DNA of 42,947 nucleotides, taken from Fluviicola sp. GTDB taxonomy: Bacteria; Bacteroidota; Bacteroidia; Flavobacteriales_D; Crocinitomicaceae. Position 1 is the first letter of the stretch; each line of letters starts with the position of its first letter. Below, one piece after another: positions 32,841 through 40,316 of the stretch. The position numbers and the translations under genes were made by a program. The notes under the pieces are model-generated. The model did not search any database. It was not told the DNA's origin and saw only the letters and a list, made by a program, of their open reading frames with translations. The stretch is taken from positions 1 through 42,947 of the forward strand of contig JAIRJW010000060.1 in NCBI GenBank assembly GCA_031260455.1, written 5' to 3'.

Positions 32841-35345
32841 ATGAAAAAAAGATGGAAAAACCTTCTTTTTGAGCGCATACTCTTTACTGTCATCGGGCTA
32901 TTGCTGATTTTTGTGTGTGCGACCGGATATTGGGTTTACGACCGGCTTTCGCAAGTTTCAGAGAATCCTTTACCGACCGGTTTGGAGGAAAACCACCGCT
33001 TTATCGTGCGGGATTTGAATAACAATATGCTGAAAGCGGACAATCTCACTTATTCATATCTCTACCAGAACAACCTCAATGCACCATTGGATTTTGAAAT
33101 CCTGGAGTCGCAAACCCGGCGCAAAATAGAGATGTTGAAATCGTATAAACCGGGAGATTCAACTTATCAGCAACAGATTCGGATACTGAGTAATCTGATT
33201 CAGGCGCGTTTCTTCAACCTCGATACGCTGATGAGTATCAAGAATGAAAACCGGGTGGACGAAACCATGGCGATCATCGAAAATGAAGTTGAAAATGCCA
33301 GTGAGACAGCAAAAATCAAAATGGAGATCCGCGACCAGGTAAATGCACTTCAGGCGCCGCAACAAACGGTTGTATCTTCTCCGTCTCAATCCCGGGAAGA
33401 AAACAAAAAGAAATGGTTTCAGCAGAAGAAAAAAACAGATCTGCAACCACAACCAGTGGTGCATCAAACCTCTCCGGAAGTGAAAGTCAAAGCATCGGAT
33501 ATTGCTGTGGCGAGTACCAATGAAATTGCGCAGAAAATCAAGTCAGTTAAAACTGCTGCGGTTTCAAAGGAATCCCGGATGAATCTCTATAAATTAAGCC
33601 TGGAGCAGGAAAACAATCTGTTGAGTAGGGAGATCAATCAGATTTTCCAGGCAATCGAACTGTCCGATAAAAAGGAATTATTGAAAGAAACACAGCATGC
33701 CAAGCAAGTTGCAGCAGAAACCAACCAGATTATTTTCCTGTTCAGTGTTATTTCCACTCTGCTCATTGTGATGATCGTTGTTCTGATTGTTACCTTGTTT
33801 AATAAAGCGAAACAGACAAATTATCAGCTAAAACTGGCAAAAGACAAAAGCGATCAGCTCACGGAAGGGAAATCGCGTTTCCTGGCGACCATGAGCCACG
33901 AAATCCGGACTCCGCTGAATGCCATTTCCGGATTCACGGAGCAGCTTTTCTTTGAACCTTTGAACCAGAGTGCAGCTAAGAAATTGGAGATCATCCGCAA
34001 TTCTGTCAAACACTTGTCACAGATAACGAATGAAATCCTGGACCTGTCAAAACTGGAAAAAGATCATATTCAACTGGAAAAAATAGCATTTAACCCGGTA
34101 AACGAAATCATGATGTTGTACGAACAGTATGAGTTGCAGGTCAGCGAACGGAATAATCGCCTGGTGGTGGAACTGGACGAAAAACCTTTCCCGAATGTAC
34201 TGGGGGATCCGTTACGTTTTCGTCAGATCATTATCAATCTGGTCAGCAATGCCAATAAATTCACTAAAGATGGGCTTATTACCATTGATCTGAAATTTAA
34301 CCAGATCAATCCTGGGAATATCCGTTGCCAGATCAAAGTGCAGGATCAGGGAATCGGGATGTCTGCAGGTCAGAAAGAACGGATTTTTGAGCCTTTTGAA
34401 CAGGCAGACCTTACTGTGACCCGAAAGTATGGCGGAACAGGTTTAGGGTTGAGTATCACAAAACAGATTATCGACAAGCAAAACGGTTCCATTCGCGTTG
34501 ATAGCGAAGAAGGAACCGGGACGACGTTCTATATTGAAATTCCGTTCGGGGTAACAGATGGGAAAATAGATGCTCCACGTGCACCTTCACGTACGGATTT
34601 TTCCTTTTTGAAAGATAAATGTGTGCTGATCGTGGACGACGAACCATTTAATCGTATACTCTTACGAAGTATGTTTCATGGAGTAAATGTGAAATTGCTG
34701 GAAGCGGTAAACGGAGTAGAAGCATTAGAATTGCTGAAGAATAACAACATCGGTTTTGTATTGCTGGATATACGTATGCCGGAAATGAACGGACATGAAC
34801 TGCGCCAGAGAATGACAGAGATGGAAACGCTGAACCGGATTCCGGTAGTGGGCCTGACTGCAACATTGAACGAAGAAAAACGACAGCACATGTTGGATTC
34901 CGGGTGGACAGGGGTGCTGACCAAGCCGGTGAATCCAGAAGAATTGCGCCAGATGTTATTTCAAATAAATAAAAGCCGCCACATGGGAACTGAATTAGAC
35001 GAAGCAGACTTCAAAGGCCTGCAAAAACTGGCCAGTCACAACAACAACTTCTATAAGGAGCTTTTGCAGACGTTTATCAGTTCAACCGAAGACGGTTTGT
35101 TGAAGATCCGGGATCTGATCTGTTTGGAGAACTGGGGTGAGGTCTCCGAATTAGCTCACCAGCTTGCAGCTCCATTCAAGCATTTCGGTGCGGATAACTG
35201 TTATACAACGCTGAAAGAGATTGAACGGATGGGGAAGAAATCTGAAATTGATTCTTTCCTGATTAGGGAACTGATCGAAGTATTTGAAGAACAGGCAAAA
35301 CATGTCATTACACAAGTCAAAGAAAAATTAAATACAGAAAACTGA
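32841..35345 (+). CDS. Hybrid sensor histidine kinase (HisKA-HATPase-REC-HPt)
   Basis: An 834-residue membrane kinase. One helix lies at about 12-32 and another at 297-320, enclosing a helical, possibly extracytoplasmic region of about 260 residues with no recognised ligand domain. Then come HisKA with MSHEIRTPLN (His353), HATPase with N, G1 and G2 boxes (NLVSNANKFT, DQGIGM, GGTGLGLSI), a receiver domain (LLDIRMPEM, Asp643) and a C-terminal HPt domain with LAHQLAAPFKHFGA (His773). All phosphorelay residues are present. The downstream response regulator begins 1 base after the stop. The ATG at 32841 is preferred to a TTG 18 bases earlier. The signal sensed is unknown. Confidence 0.93.
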   Translation: MKKRWKNLLFERILFTVIGLLLIFVCATGYWVYDRLSQVSENPLPTGLEENHRFIVRDLNNNMLKADNLTYSYLYQNNLNAPLDFEILESQTRRKIEMLKSYKPGDSTYQQQIRILSNLIQARFFNLDTLMSIKNENRVDETMAIIENEVENASETAKIKMEIRDQVNALQAPQQTVVSSPSQSREENKKKWFQQKKKTDLQPQPVVHQTSPEVKVKASDIAVASTNEIAQKIKSVKTAAVSKESRMNLYKLSLEQENNLLSREINQIFQAIELSDKKELLKETQHAKQVAAETNQIIFLFSVISTLLIVMIVVLIVTLFNKAKQTNYQLKLAKDKSDQLTEGKSRFLATMSHEIRTPLNAISGFTEQLFFEPLNQSAAKKLEIIRNSVKHLSQITNEILDLSKLEKDHIQLEKIAFNPVNEIMMLYEQYELQVSERNNRLVVELDEKPFPNVLGDPLRFRQIIINLVSNANKFTKDGLITIDLKFNQINPGNIRCQIKVQDQGIGMSAGQKERIFEPFEQADLTVTRKYGGTGLGLSITKQIIDKQNGSIRVDSEEGTGTTFYIEIPFGVTDGKIDAPRAPSRTDFSFLKDKCVLIVDDEPFNRILLRSMFHGVNVKLLEAVNGVEALELLKNNNIGFVLLDIRMPEMNGHELRQRMTEMETLNRIPVVGLTATLNEEKRQHMLDSGWTGVLTKPVNPEELRQMLFQINKSRHMGTELDEADFKGLQKLASHNNNFYKELLQTFISSTEDGLLKIRDLICLENWGEVSELAHQLAAPFKHFGADNCYTTLKEIERMGKKSEIDSFLIRELIEVFEEQAKHVITQVKEKLNTEN

Positions 35346-35346
35346 T

Positions 35347-36705
35347 ATGGAAAGCGGTGTTACACAGCGTATTTTTATTGTTGAAGACAATGATTGGTAC
35401 CAGAAATTATTGGTCCACACCGTTTCGTTGAACCCGGATTACGAAGTGGAAGCATTTTCAACCGGGAAATCCCTGCTTACGCGTCTTAACAGGGAAATCC
35501 CGGATCTGATTACTATGGATTACCGCCTTCCCGATATCTCGGGTGAAGAGTTGCTGGAAAAAATCAAATCCATCAGCCCCGGGACCCAGGTTATTGTTAT
35601 TTCGGAGCAGGAAGAAATTGAAACGGCAGTTAGTTTGCTGAAACTGGGGGCTTACGATTACATTGTCAAAGGAAATGACATCCGGAATCGCTTGCTGAAT
35701 ACGCTGTCCAATGCGCAGAACCAGACAAAGCTCCTGAAGAAGATTGAAAAACTGGAACAGGAAGTTCAGACAAAGTACAATTTCAGTGATACGATCATTG
35801 GTCAAAGCAGCAAGATGCAGCATATTTTCATGTTGCTTCAGAAAGCGGTTTCGAATAATATTACGGTTTCCATTACGGGAGAAACCGGAACGGGAAAAGA
35901 AGTGATTGCCAAAGCAATTCACTACAATTCGATCTATAAGGATAAACCCTTTGTCGCGATCAACGTGGCGGCTATCCCGAAGGAATTGTTTGAGAGTGAG
36001 TTATTTGGACATGAAAAGGGCGCTTTTACGGGAGCGAACCAGACGCGGATCGGGAAATTCGAGGAAGCAGATGGAGGAACTTTATTTCTGGATGAGATTG
36101 CTGAACTGGATCCGGTATTCCAGGCTAAATTGCTGCGAGCCTTGCAGGAACGCGAAATTACCCGGATAGGGGGGAATAAGGTTTATAAATTTAATTGTCG
36201 CATTATTGTTGCAACACATAAAAACTTGCTACAGGAAGTCAAATCCGGTGCCTTCCGGGAAGATTTATATTACCGCTTGTTTGGTCTTCCGATTGAATTG
36301 CCACCCCTGCGTGAACGCGAGAAAGATACGTTGTTGTTGAGTAAGAGCTTTGTGGAACGTTTCTGCAGGGAAAATAACATGGGAGTGAAGAAGATCAGTC
36401 TGGCAGCACAAAACAAACTGCTGGCTTATCCCTGGCCGGGGAATATCCGCGAATTGAAGTCTGTGATCGAACTGGCGACCGTTATGTCGGTGCAGGATGT
36501 GATCGATGCAGACGATATTGTGGTGGCGAGTGCAGATATTCTTTCAGGAATCATTGCAGAGGAGATGAGTTTAAGAGCCTACAACCGGAGAATTGTTCAG
36601 CTGTTCCTGAATAAATATAACAATAACACGAAGCTGGTTGCTGATAAACTGGATATTGGCCAGACGACAATTTATCGCATGTTGAAAGAGGAAGAAGAAG
36701 ATTGA
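35347..36705 (+). CDS. NtrC-type sigma-54-dependent response regulator
   Basis: A 452-residue regulator: receiver domain with EDNDW and the phosphorylated Asp58 (TMDYRLPD), then an AAA+ domain with Walker A GETGTGKE (about 179), GAFTGA (about 225; contacts sigma-54) and Walker B GGTLFLDEIAEL, then a Fis-type helix-turn-helix (NKYNNNTKLVADKLDIGQTTIYRML). It activates sigma-54 RNA polymerase from sites upstream of the promoter. It follows the hybrid kinase by one base, so the pair is an operon and very likely one phosphorelay. Two TTTTCANNNTGAAAA sites lie directly after its stop. Confidence 0.94.
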   Translation: MESGVTQRIFIVEDNDWYQKLLVHTVSLNPDYEVEAFSTGKSLLTRLNREIPDLITMDYRLPDISGEELLEKIKSISPGTQVIVISEQEEIETAVSLLKLGAYDYIVKGNDIRNRLLNTLSNAQNQTKLLKKIEKLEQEVQTKYNFSDTIIGQSSKMQHIFMLLQKAVSNNITVSITGETGTGKEVIAKAIHYNSIYKDKPFVAINVAAIPKELFESELFGHEKGAFTGANQTRIGKFEEADGGTLFLDEIAELDPVFQAKLLRALQEREITRIGGNKVYKFNCRIIVATHKNLLQEVKSGAFREDLYYRLFGLPIELPPLREREKDTLLLSKSFVERFCRENNMGVKKISLAAQNKLLAYPWPGNIRELKSVIELATVMSVQDVIDADDIVVASADILSGIIAEEMSLRAYNRRIVQLFLNKYNNNTKLVADKLDIGQTTIYRMLKEEEED

Positions 36706-36708
36706 ATT

Positions 36709-36743
36709 TTTTCAAAATGAAAAAAATATTTTCATTTTGAAAA
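36709..36743. promoter_or_regulatory. Twin TTTTCANNNTGAAAA sites after the regulator gene
   Basis: TTTTCA-AAA-TGAAAA (36709-36723) and TTTTCA-TTT-TGAAAA (36729-36743), with centres exactly 20 bp apart, about two helical turns. Together they form a 15-bp perfect inverted repeat with a 5-base centre. The stem is nearly all A-T, so a terminator is less likely than a pair of protein-binding sites. Confidence 0.55.
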
Positions 36744-36844
36744 GAATTTGAATTTGTGCCATATCTAAAACCGTTGATTTTTAATGGTTTTTTGCTTTTT
36801 AACCGCTTTGGCATATTCTTTATAATATATGACACAAGGAAATG

Positions 36845-36870
36845 GAAATCATTTTTTCAAAAGTGATTTC
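36845..36870 (+). other. Hairpin in the region after the regulator gene
   Basis: GAAATCATTTT pairs with AAAGTGATTTC over about 11 bp with one G-U pair and a tiny loop. It is part of a roughly 680-base gene-free stretch (36706-37383), which otherwise holds the elements listed at 36709, 37027, 37098 and 37218. Confidence 0.35.
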
Positions 36871-37026
36871 AGAGATAGTGAAACAAAGTAGTAAGATAAA
36901 GCTGACTTATAAAAGTAGGAAATATTTTCGTTTGATGTTGCGGCAAGGAATTCCCAAATCGGGATTCGGCTGTAAACACAGGCAGAATGTCACAAAAGAT
37001 TTTGCTTTGTCTTTGTAACAGGTCAA

Positions 37027-37249
37027 CTTAGGAATGATGGTATAATGGGTTTGATCAGAACATTCCTGAGGAGGGGTTAATTTTATTTATAAGGGTGCCT
37101 ATCAATCATAATGCTATAAGTTAGGTAACAATTAGGTTAGTTTAGGTTTCAGTTTAGGTTTAATTTAGAGGTTTGCATGTACAAAGATTGATAGGTGAAG
37201 TACGTGTGGTAGCTACGCCCCCGGTGAATGATTTTGATTTCATCGGGGG
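37027..37249 (+). ncRNA. Candidate structured RNA upstream of tRNA-Leu
   Basis: The first helix is CTTAGGAATG (37027-37036) with CATTCCTGAG (37061-37070), 10 bp. The second is long-range: CCTATCAATC (37098-37107) with GATTGATAGG (37186-37195), enclosing a run of TTAGGTT-type repeats. A strong terminator (37218-37249) closes it. This gives three ordered helices in about 225 nt, without a reading frame. No known family is recognised, and no clear promoter box was found at the 5' end. Confidence 0.45.
37122..37174 (+). repeat. TTTAGGTT-type short tandem repeats
   Basis: Four to five imperfect units of about 10-12 bases, each with TTAGGT or a close variant (TTAGGTAAC, TTAGGTTAG, TTTAGGTTTC, TTTAGGTTTAA, TTTAGAGGTT). 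They form the loop of the long-range helix at 37098-37195. Confidence 0.5.
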
Positions 37250-37252
37250 TTT
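37218..37252 (+). terminator. Strong intrinsic terminator of the candidate RNA
   Basis: CCCCCGGTGAA (37218-37228) pairs with TTCATCGGGGG (37239-37249) over 11 bp with one G-U pair, followed by TTTG. No gene precedes it for 500 bases, so something else must be transcribed into it. Confidence 0.8.
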
Positions 37253-37333
37253 GTATTGTATGAGAATTCAGAAATATATTCCGTGAAATGATAAAGAAAT
37301 AGAAATTGCATCCATCGGGTTTTAAGAATTAAA

Positions 37334-37377
37334 GACAAAAAATAACGGCTGCGAAGCAAACTTCTACAGCCGTTATT
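37334..37377 (-). terminator. Terminator of tRNA-Leu
   Basis: AATAACGGCTG pairs with CAGCCGTTATT, with an inner GAAG/CTTC helix, and T-rich sequence follows on the minus strand. It lies 6 bases after the tRNA. Confidence 0.9.
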
Positions 37378-37383
37378 TTTTTG

Positions 37384-37465
37384 TACCCGAGGCCGGAATC
37401 GAACCGGCACTCCCGAAAGAACAGGATTTTGAATCCAGCGCGTCTACCAGTTCCGCCACTCGGGC
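37384..37465 (-). tRNA. tRNA-Leu (anticodon CAA)
   Basis: An 82-nt class II tRNA on the minus strand with a long variable arm. The acceptor is GCCCGAG with CTCGGGT (a G-U closing pair), the anticodon loop TTCAAAA gives CAA (reads UUG), and the T-arm is GCCGG/CCGGC with TTCGATT. The anticodon stem CTGGA/TCCTG has a U-U mismatch at positions 28:42. The discriminator is A; CCA is not encoded. Confidence 0.92.
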
Positions 37466-37505
37466 TTTTTCTGCGGACATGCCTACTTCAGTAAGTAAGC
37501 GGGTG

Positions 37506-37536
37506 CAAAAATAAGGAATTATTTTTAATCTGCAAA
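37506..37536 (-). promoter_or_regulatory. Promoter of tRNA-Leu
   Basis: On the minus strand TTTG, a 19-base spacer and TATTTTTG, a complete match to the Bacteroidota promoter, about 40 bases before the tRNA 5' end. Confidence 0.75.
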
Positions 37537-37702
37537 CCCAGATTAAAAATCAGGAGGATTTAATGTGTTTTAAAATGTCGGAATAGCTTTTCAAATGAGT
37601 CATTTGACATATTTCTGGTAAGTGATGACTGAAAAAATTTCAAAGGTTGTCGAGATCAGTGGAACAACAGTGTTTCAACCCCAAATCTCAGCAGAAAATT
37701 CG

Positions 37703-37710
37703 TAAACTTG
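37703..37710 (+). promoter_or_regulatory. -7 box of hutI, predicted leaderless
   Basis: TAAACTTG, then CAGT and the ATG. One mismatch from TAnnTTTG. Confidence 0.5.
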
Positions 37711-37714
37711 CAGT

Positions 37715-38950
37715 ATGGCAGCAAAAATTCTGATTAAAAACATCCATACACTTTACCAGGCAGGAGAAGATTTCCCTTCAATGCTTTGCGGAGATGCAAT
37801 GAGTGCGGTTCCAACCATCAAAAATGCTTATCTGGCACTGGAAGATGGCGTGATTGTAGCATACGGTTCTATGGAAGAATGGGAAGGAATCACGGACTGG
37901 AGAGGAGTTGAGGTAATTGATGCGGAAGGTCAGAGTGTGATGCCAGCATTTTGTGATCCGCATACGCACACAGTATTCGCCCGGACGAGAGAAGAAGAAT
38001 TTGTAGACCGGATCAAAGGTTTGACGTATGAAGAAATCGCACTTAAAGGTGGAGGAATCCTGAATTCTGCCCGGAGATTGGATGAGCTTTCGGAAGAAGA
38101 ATTATTCTGGGAAGCACTGAAGCGTATTCGTAAAATGATGGCAAACGGAACCGGGGCACTGGAAATCAAATCCGGGTACGGACTTTCCGTAGAAGCGGAG
38201 TTGAAAATTTTGCGTGTAATCAAACGTTTGAAGCAGGAATCCGGGATCGTCATCAAGGCAACATTTCTTGGAGCACATGCTTTTCCAAAGGAGTTCAGGG
38301 AAAATCATCAGGCTTATATCGATCTGATTGTGAAAGAAATGCTTCCGGTAATTGCAAAAGAAGAATTGGCAGATTATATCGATGTGTTCTGTGAGCGCAA
38401 TTATTTCTCAGTGGAGGAAATGCAAATCATTTTGCAGGAAGGGAAGAAACTCGGATTGATTCCGAAAGTACACGTCAACCAATTTTCCATTCTGGGAGGA
38501 GTGAAGGCAGCGGTCGAACTGGGAGCTTTGTCGGTGGATCATCTGGAAGAATCTGATGACGAAGATATTGAAGTGTTGAAGGGAAGTGGTTGTATGCCTA
38601 CTTTCCTGCCGGGATGCTCCCATTTTATCAGCATCCCGTTCGGAAATGCACGGAAATTTATCCGGGAAGGATTACCGGTTGCTCTGGCAACAGACTACAA
38701 TCCGGGAACAACTCCCTGCGATAATATGCAGATGATTTTTTCCTTAGCCTGTGTCAAAATGAAACTTACCCCGGAAGAAGCTTTCAATGCCCTGACAATC
38801 AACGCAGCATATGCCATGGGCTTGTCCGAAACGCATGGAACCATTTCCCTCGGAAAATCCACGCCGTTGATCCTCACCAAACCGATTGACTCGCTGGCGT
38901 ATATTCCTTATGCTTTTGGTGAAAATCACGTGGACAGATTGATCTTTTAG
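37715..38950 (+). CDS. hutI: Imidazolonepropionase
   Basis: A 411-residue amidohydrolase that opens the ring of imidazolone-5-propionate to give N-formimino-L-glutamate in histidine degradation. The N-terminal metal-binding motif DPHTHTVF, GLTYEEIALKGGGILNSAR, FLGAHAFPKEF, HVNQF and ATDYNPGTTP are characteristic. The other hut genes are not in this window, so it is separated from its pathway partners. The ATG lies 4 bases after a TAAACTTG box, so the transcript is probably leaderless. Confidence 0.95.
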   Translation: MAAKILIKNIHTLYQAGEDFPSMLCGDAMSAVPTIKNAYLALEDGVIVAYGSMEEWEGITDWRGVEVIDAEGQSVMPAFCDPHTHTVFARTREEEFVDRIKGLTYEEIALKGGGILNSARRLDELSEEELFWEALKRIRKMMANGTGALEIKSGYGLSVEAELKILRVIKRLKQESGIVIKATFLGAHAFPKEFRENHQAYIDLIVKEMLPVIAKEELADYIDVFCERNYFSVEEMQIILQEGKKLGLIPKVHVNQFSILGGVKAAVELGALSVDHLEESDDEDIEVLKGSGCMPTFLPGCSHFISIPFGNARKFIREGLPVALATDYNPGTTPCDNMQMIFSLACVKMKLTPEEAFNALTINAAYAMGLSETHGTISLGKSTPLILTKPIDSLAYIPYAFGENHVDRLIF

Positions 38951-39015
38951 TTAATTTTACAGTTGTTTAACGTTCTTTGAACAAACATTTTGTAATTTTT
39001 GGCGTTGATATTTAC

Positions 39016-40230
39016 ATGAACAGACTGGTATTTTTGCTTCTTTTTTTCACTTGTCTTCCGTCTTACGGACAGAAAGCAGAGAAAGGATACCAGCTGCTTT
39101 GGGAAGTGAAGGCAAAAGGAAATAAAAAACCGAGCTATGTTTTTGGAAGTATGCATTCCAATGATCCGCGCCTGTTCAATTTCCCGGATTCTCTTTATTC
39201 CGCTTTTGCAAAAGTCGATGCGGTGGTGCTGGAAACGGACGTGACACAAATCTACGACGAATACGATGTGCGTCTGAACCTCTTCAACTTTGACCTGTTT
39301 GATAAAAAACGTTCTTTTGCAAGTTCGAAAAAGGCCACGCAAACAGTTTACGGTTCGGAAGACGGAAGGCCTCAGTTTCTGGATGCTTATTTTCAACAGA
39401 CAGGTTATTGCGGGGGGAAAGCCTTCTATCAGCTCGAAACGGTTCAAGACCAGTTGAAACTGGCGGAAAACCCCGAATTATTTAATACGCAAAGTACAGT
39501 CAATGGCTTGTTTTTCAATAAAGAATCTTTTATCCAAACGTACCTGAATGGTGATATTGCTTCACTGACGAATATGCTCAAAACTCAGTTCAAAAGCTCC
39601 CCAGAAACCTATGATGAATTAATTACCAAACGAAATCAAACGATGGCGAAGGGGCTGGATACGCTGATGCGTAAGAAAAGTGTTTTCAGTGTAATTGGTT
39701 CGGGACATTTGTACGGTTCCGATGGGGTGTTGCAGTTGCTTCGGCAGAAGGGATTCCAGGTGAGAGCTGTTCAGGCGACATATACGAATTCCACGGCTGC
39801 TGAGAAGAAACTGGTGCTTTCCTGGAGAAATTATGCGATTACCGATGAGGAAAACTCATTCCGGATGACGTTTGGCGGGAAACCCGTTCAGCTGGAAGAC
39901 GCAAACAGGAAACATTACATTTACCAGGAATTGGGACAGGGAAATACTTTTGAACTGATCATTCACGAATCGGCGGATTACCTGGACGACAACCGCTACC
40001 ATTTTGTGGAAAACGACCTGGCAAAAACCAAAGAATCCATACTTGATGCCGGGGCACAGATGATTGAAGGATTAGTTTTCGACCCAATCAAAGGATATCA
40101 ATGGAAACGCTTCATCCAATTCGGAGAAGTGTGCTACGAATTGATATGTTACGGAGGGAACAAATTCATGCATTCCGACCGGGCTGGAAAATTCTTCCAA
40201 AGGTTTGAAATTCTGGCAGAAAAGGAATAA
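39016..40230 (+). CDS. Exported TraB/GumN family protein
   Basis: A 404-residue protein with a signal peptide (RLVFLLLFFTCLPSYGQ). The TraB/GumN/TIKI pattern is present: YVFGSMHSNDPRL near the start, VVLETDVTQIY, the paired RNQTMAKGLDTLM and the closing VIGSGHLYGSDGVLQLLRQKG. Related TIKI proteins are metalloproteases, and the GSMH and GHL histidines and the E-T-D acidic residues are conserved here. The last 150 residues form an extra domain (YAITDEENSFRMTFGGKPVQ to FQRFEILAEKE) that I do not recognise. The start at 39016 rather than a TTG at 38977 keeps the signal peptide normal. Confidence 0.82.
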   Translation: MNRLVFLLLFFTCLPSYGQKAEKGYQLLWEVKAKGNKKPSYVFGSMHSNDPRLFNFPDSLYSAFAKVDAVVLETDVTQIYDEYDVRLNLFNFDLFDKKRSFASSKKATQTVYGSEDGRPQFLDAYFQQTGYCGGKAFYQLETVQDQLKLAENPELFNTQSTVNGLFFNKESFIQTYLNGDIASLTNMLKTQFKSSPETYDELITKRNQTMAKGLDTLMRKKSVFSVIGSGHLYGSDGVLQLLRQKGFQVRAVQATYTNSTAAEKKLVLSWRNYAITDEENSFRMTFGGKPVQLEDANRKHYIYQELGQGNTFELIIHESADYLDDNRYHFVENDLAKTKESILDAGAQMIEGLVFDPIKGYQWKRFIQFGEVCYELICYGGNKFMHSDRAGKFFQRFEILAEKE

Positions 40231-40316
40231 CCAACATCCGGTTGTTTATTCATATTTCGCAATCTTCAAATGAATTTATCGGTTAATCCTAATTTAGAGG
40301 TGATTTATTACAAAGG

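Noticed and set aside
36709..36743. A terminator for the regulator gene
   Set aside because: The stem is almost all A-T and would be weak; the repeated TTTTCANNNTGAAAA pattern before the kinase favours binding sites.
36806..36830. Sigma-54 promoter (TTGGCATATTCTTTATA)
   Set aside because: The -24 part fits but the essential GC at -12 is missing.
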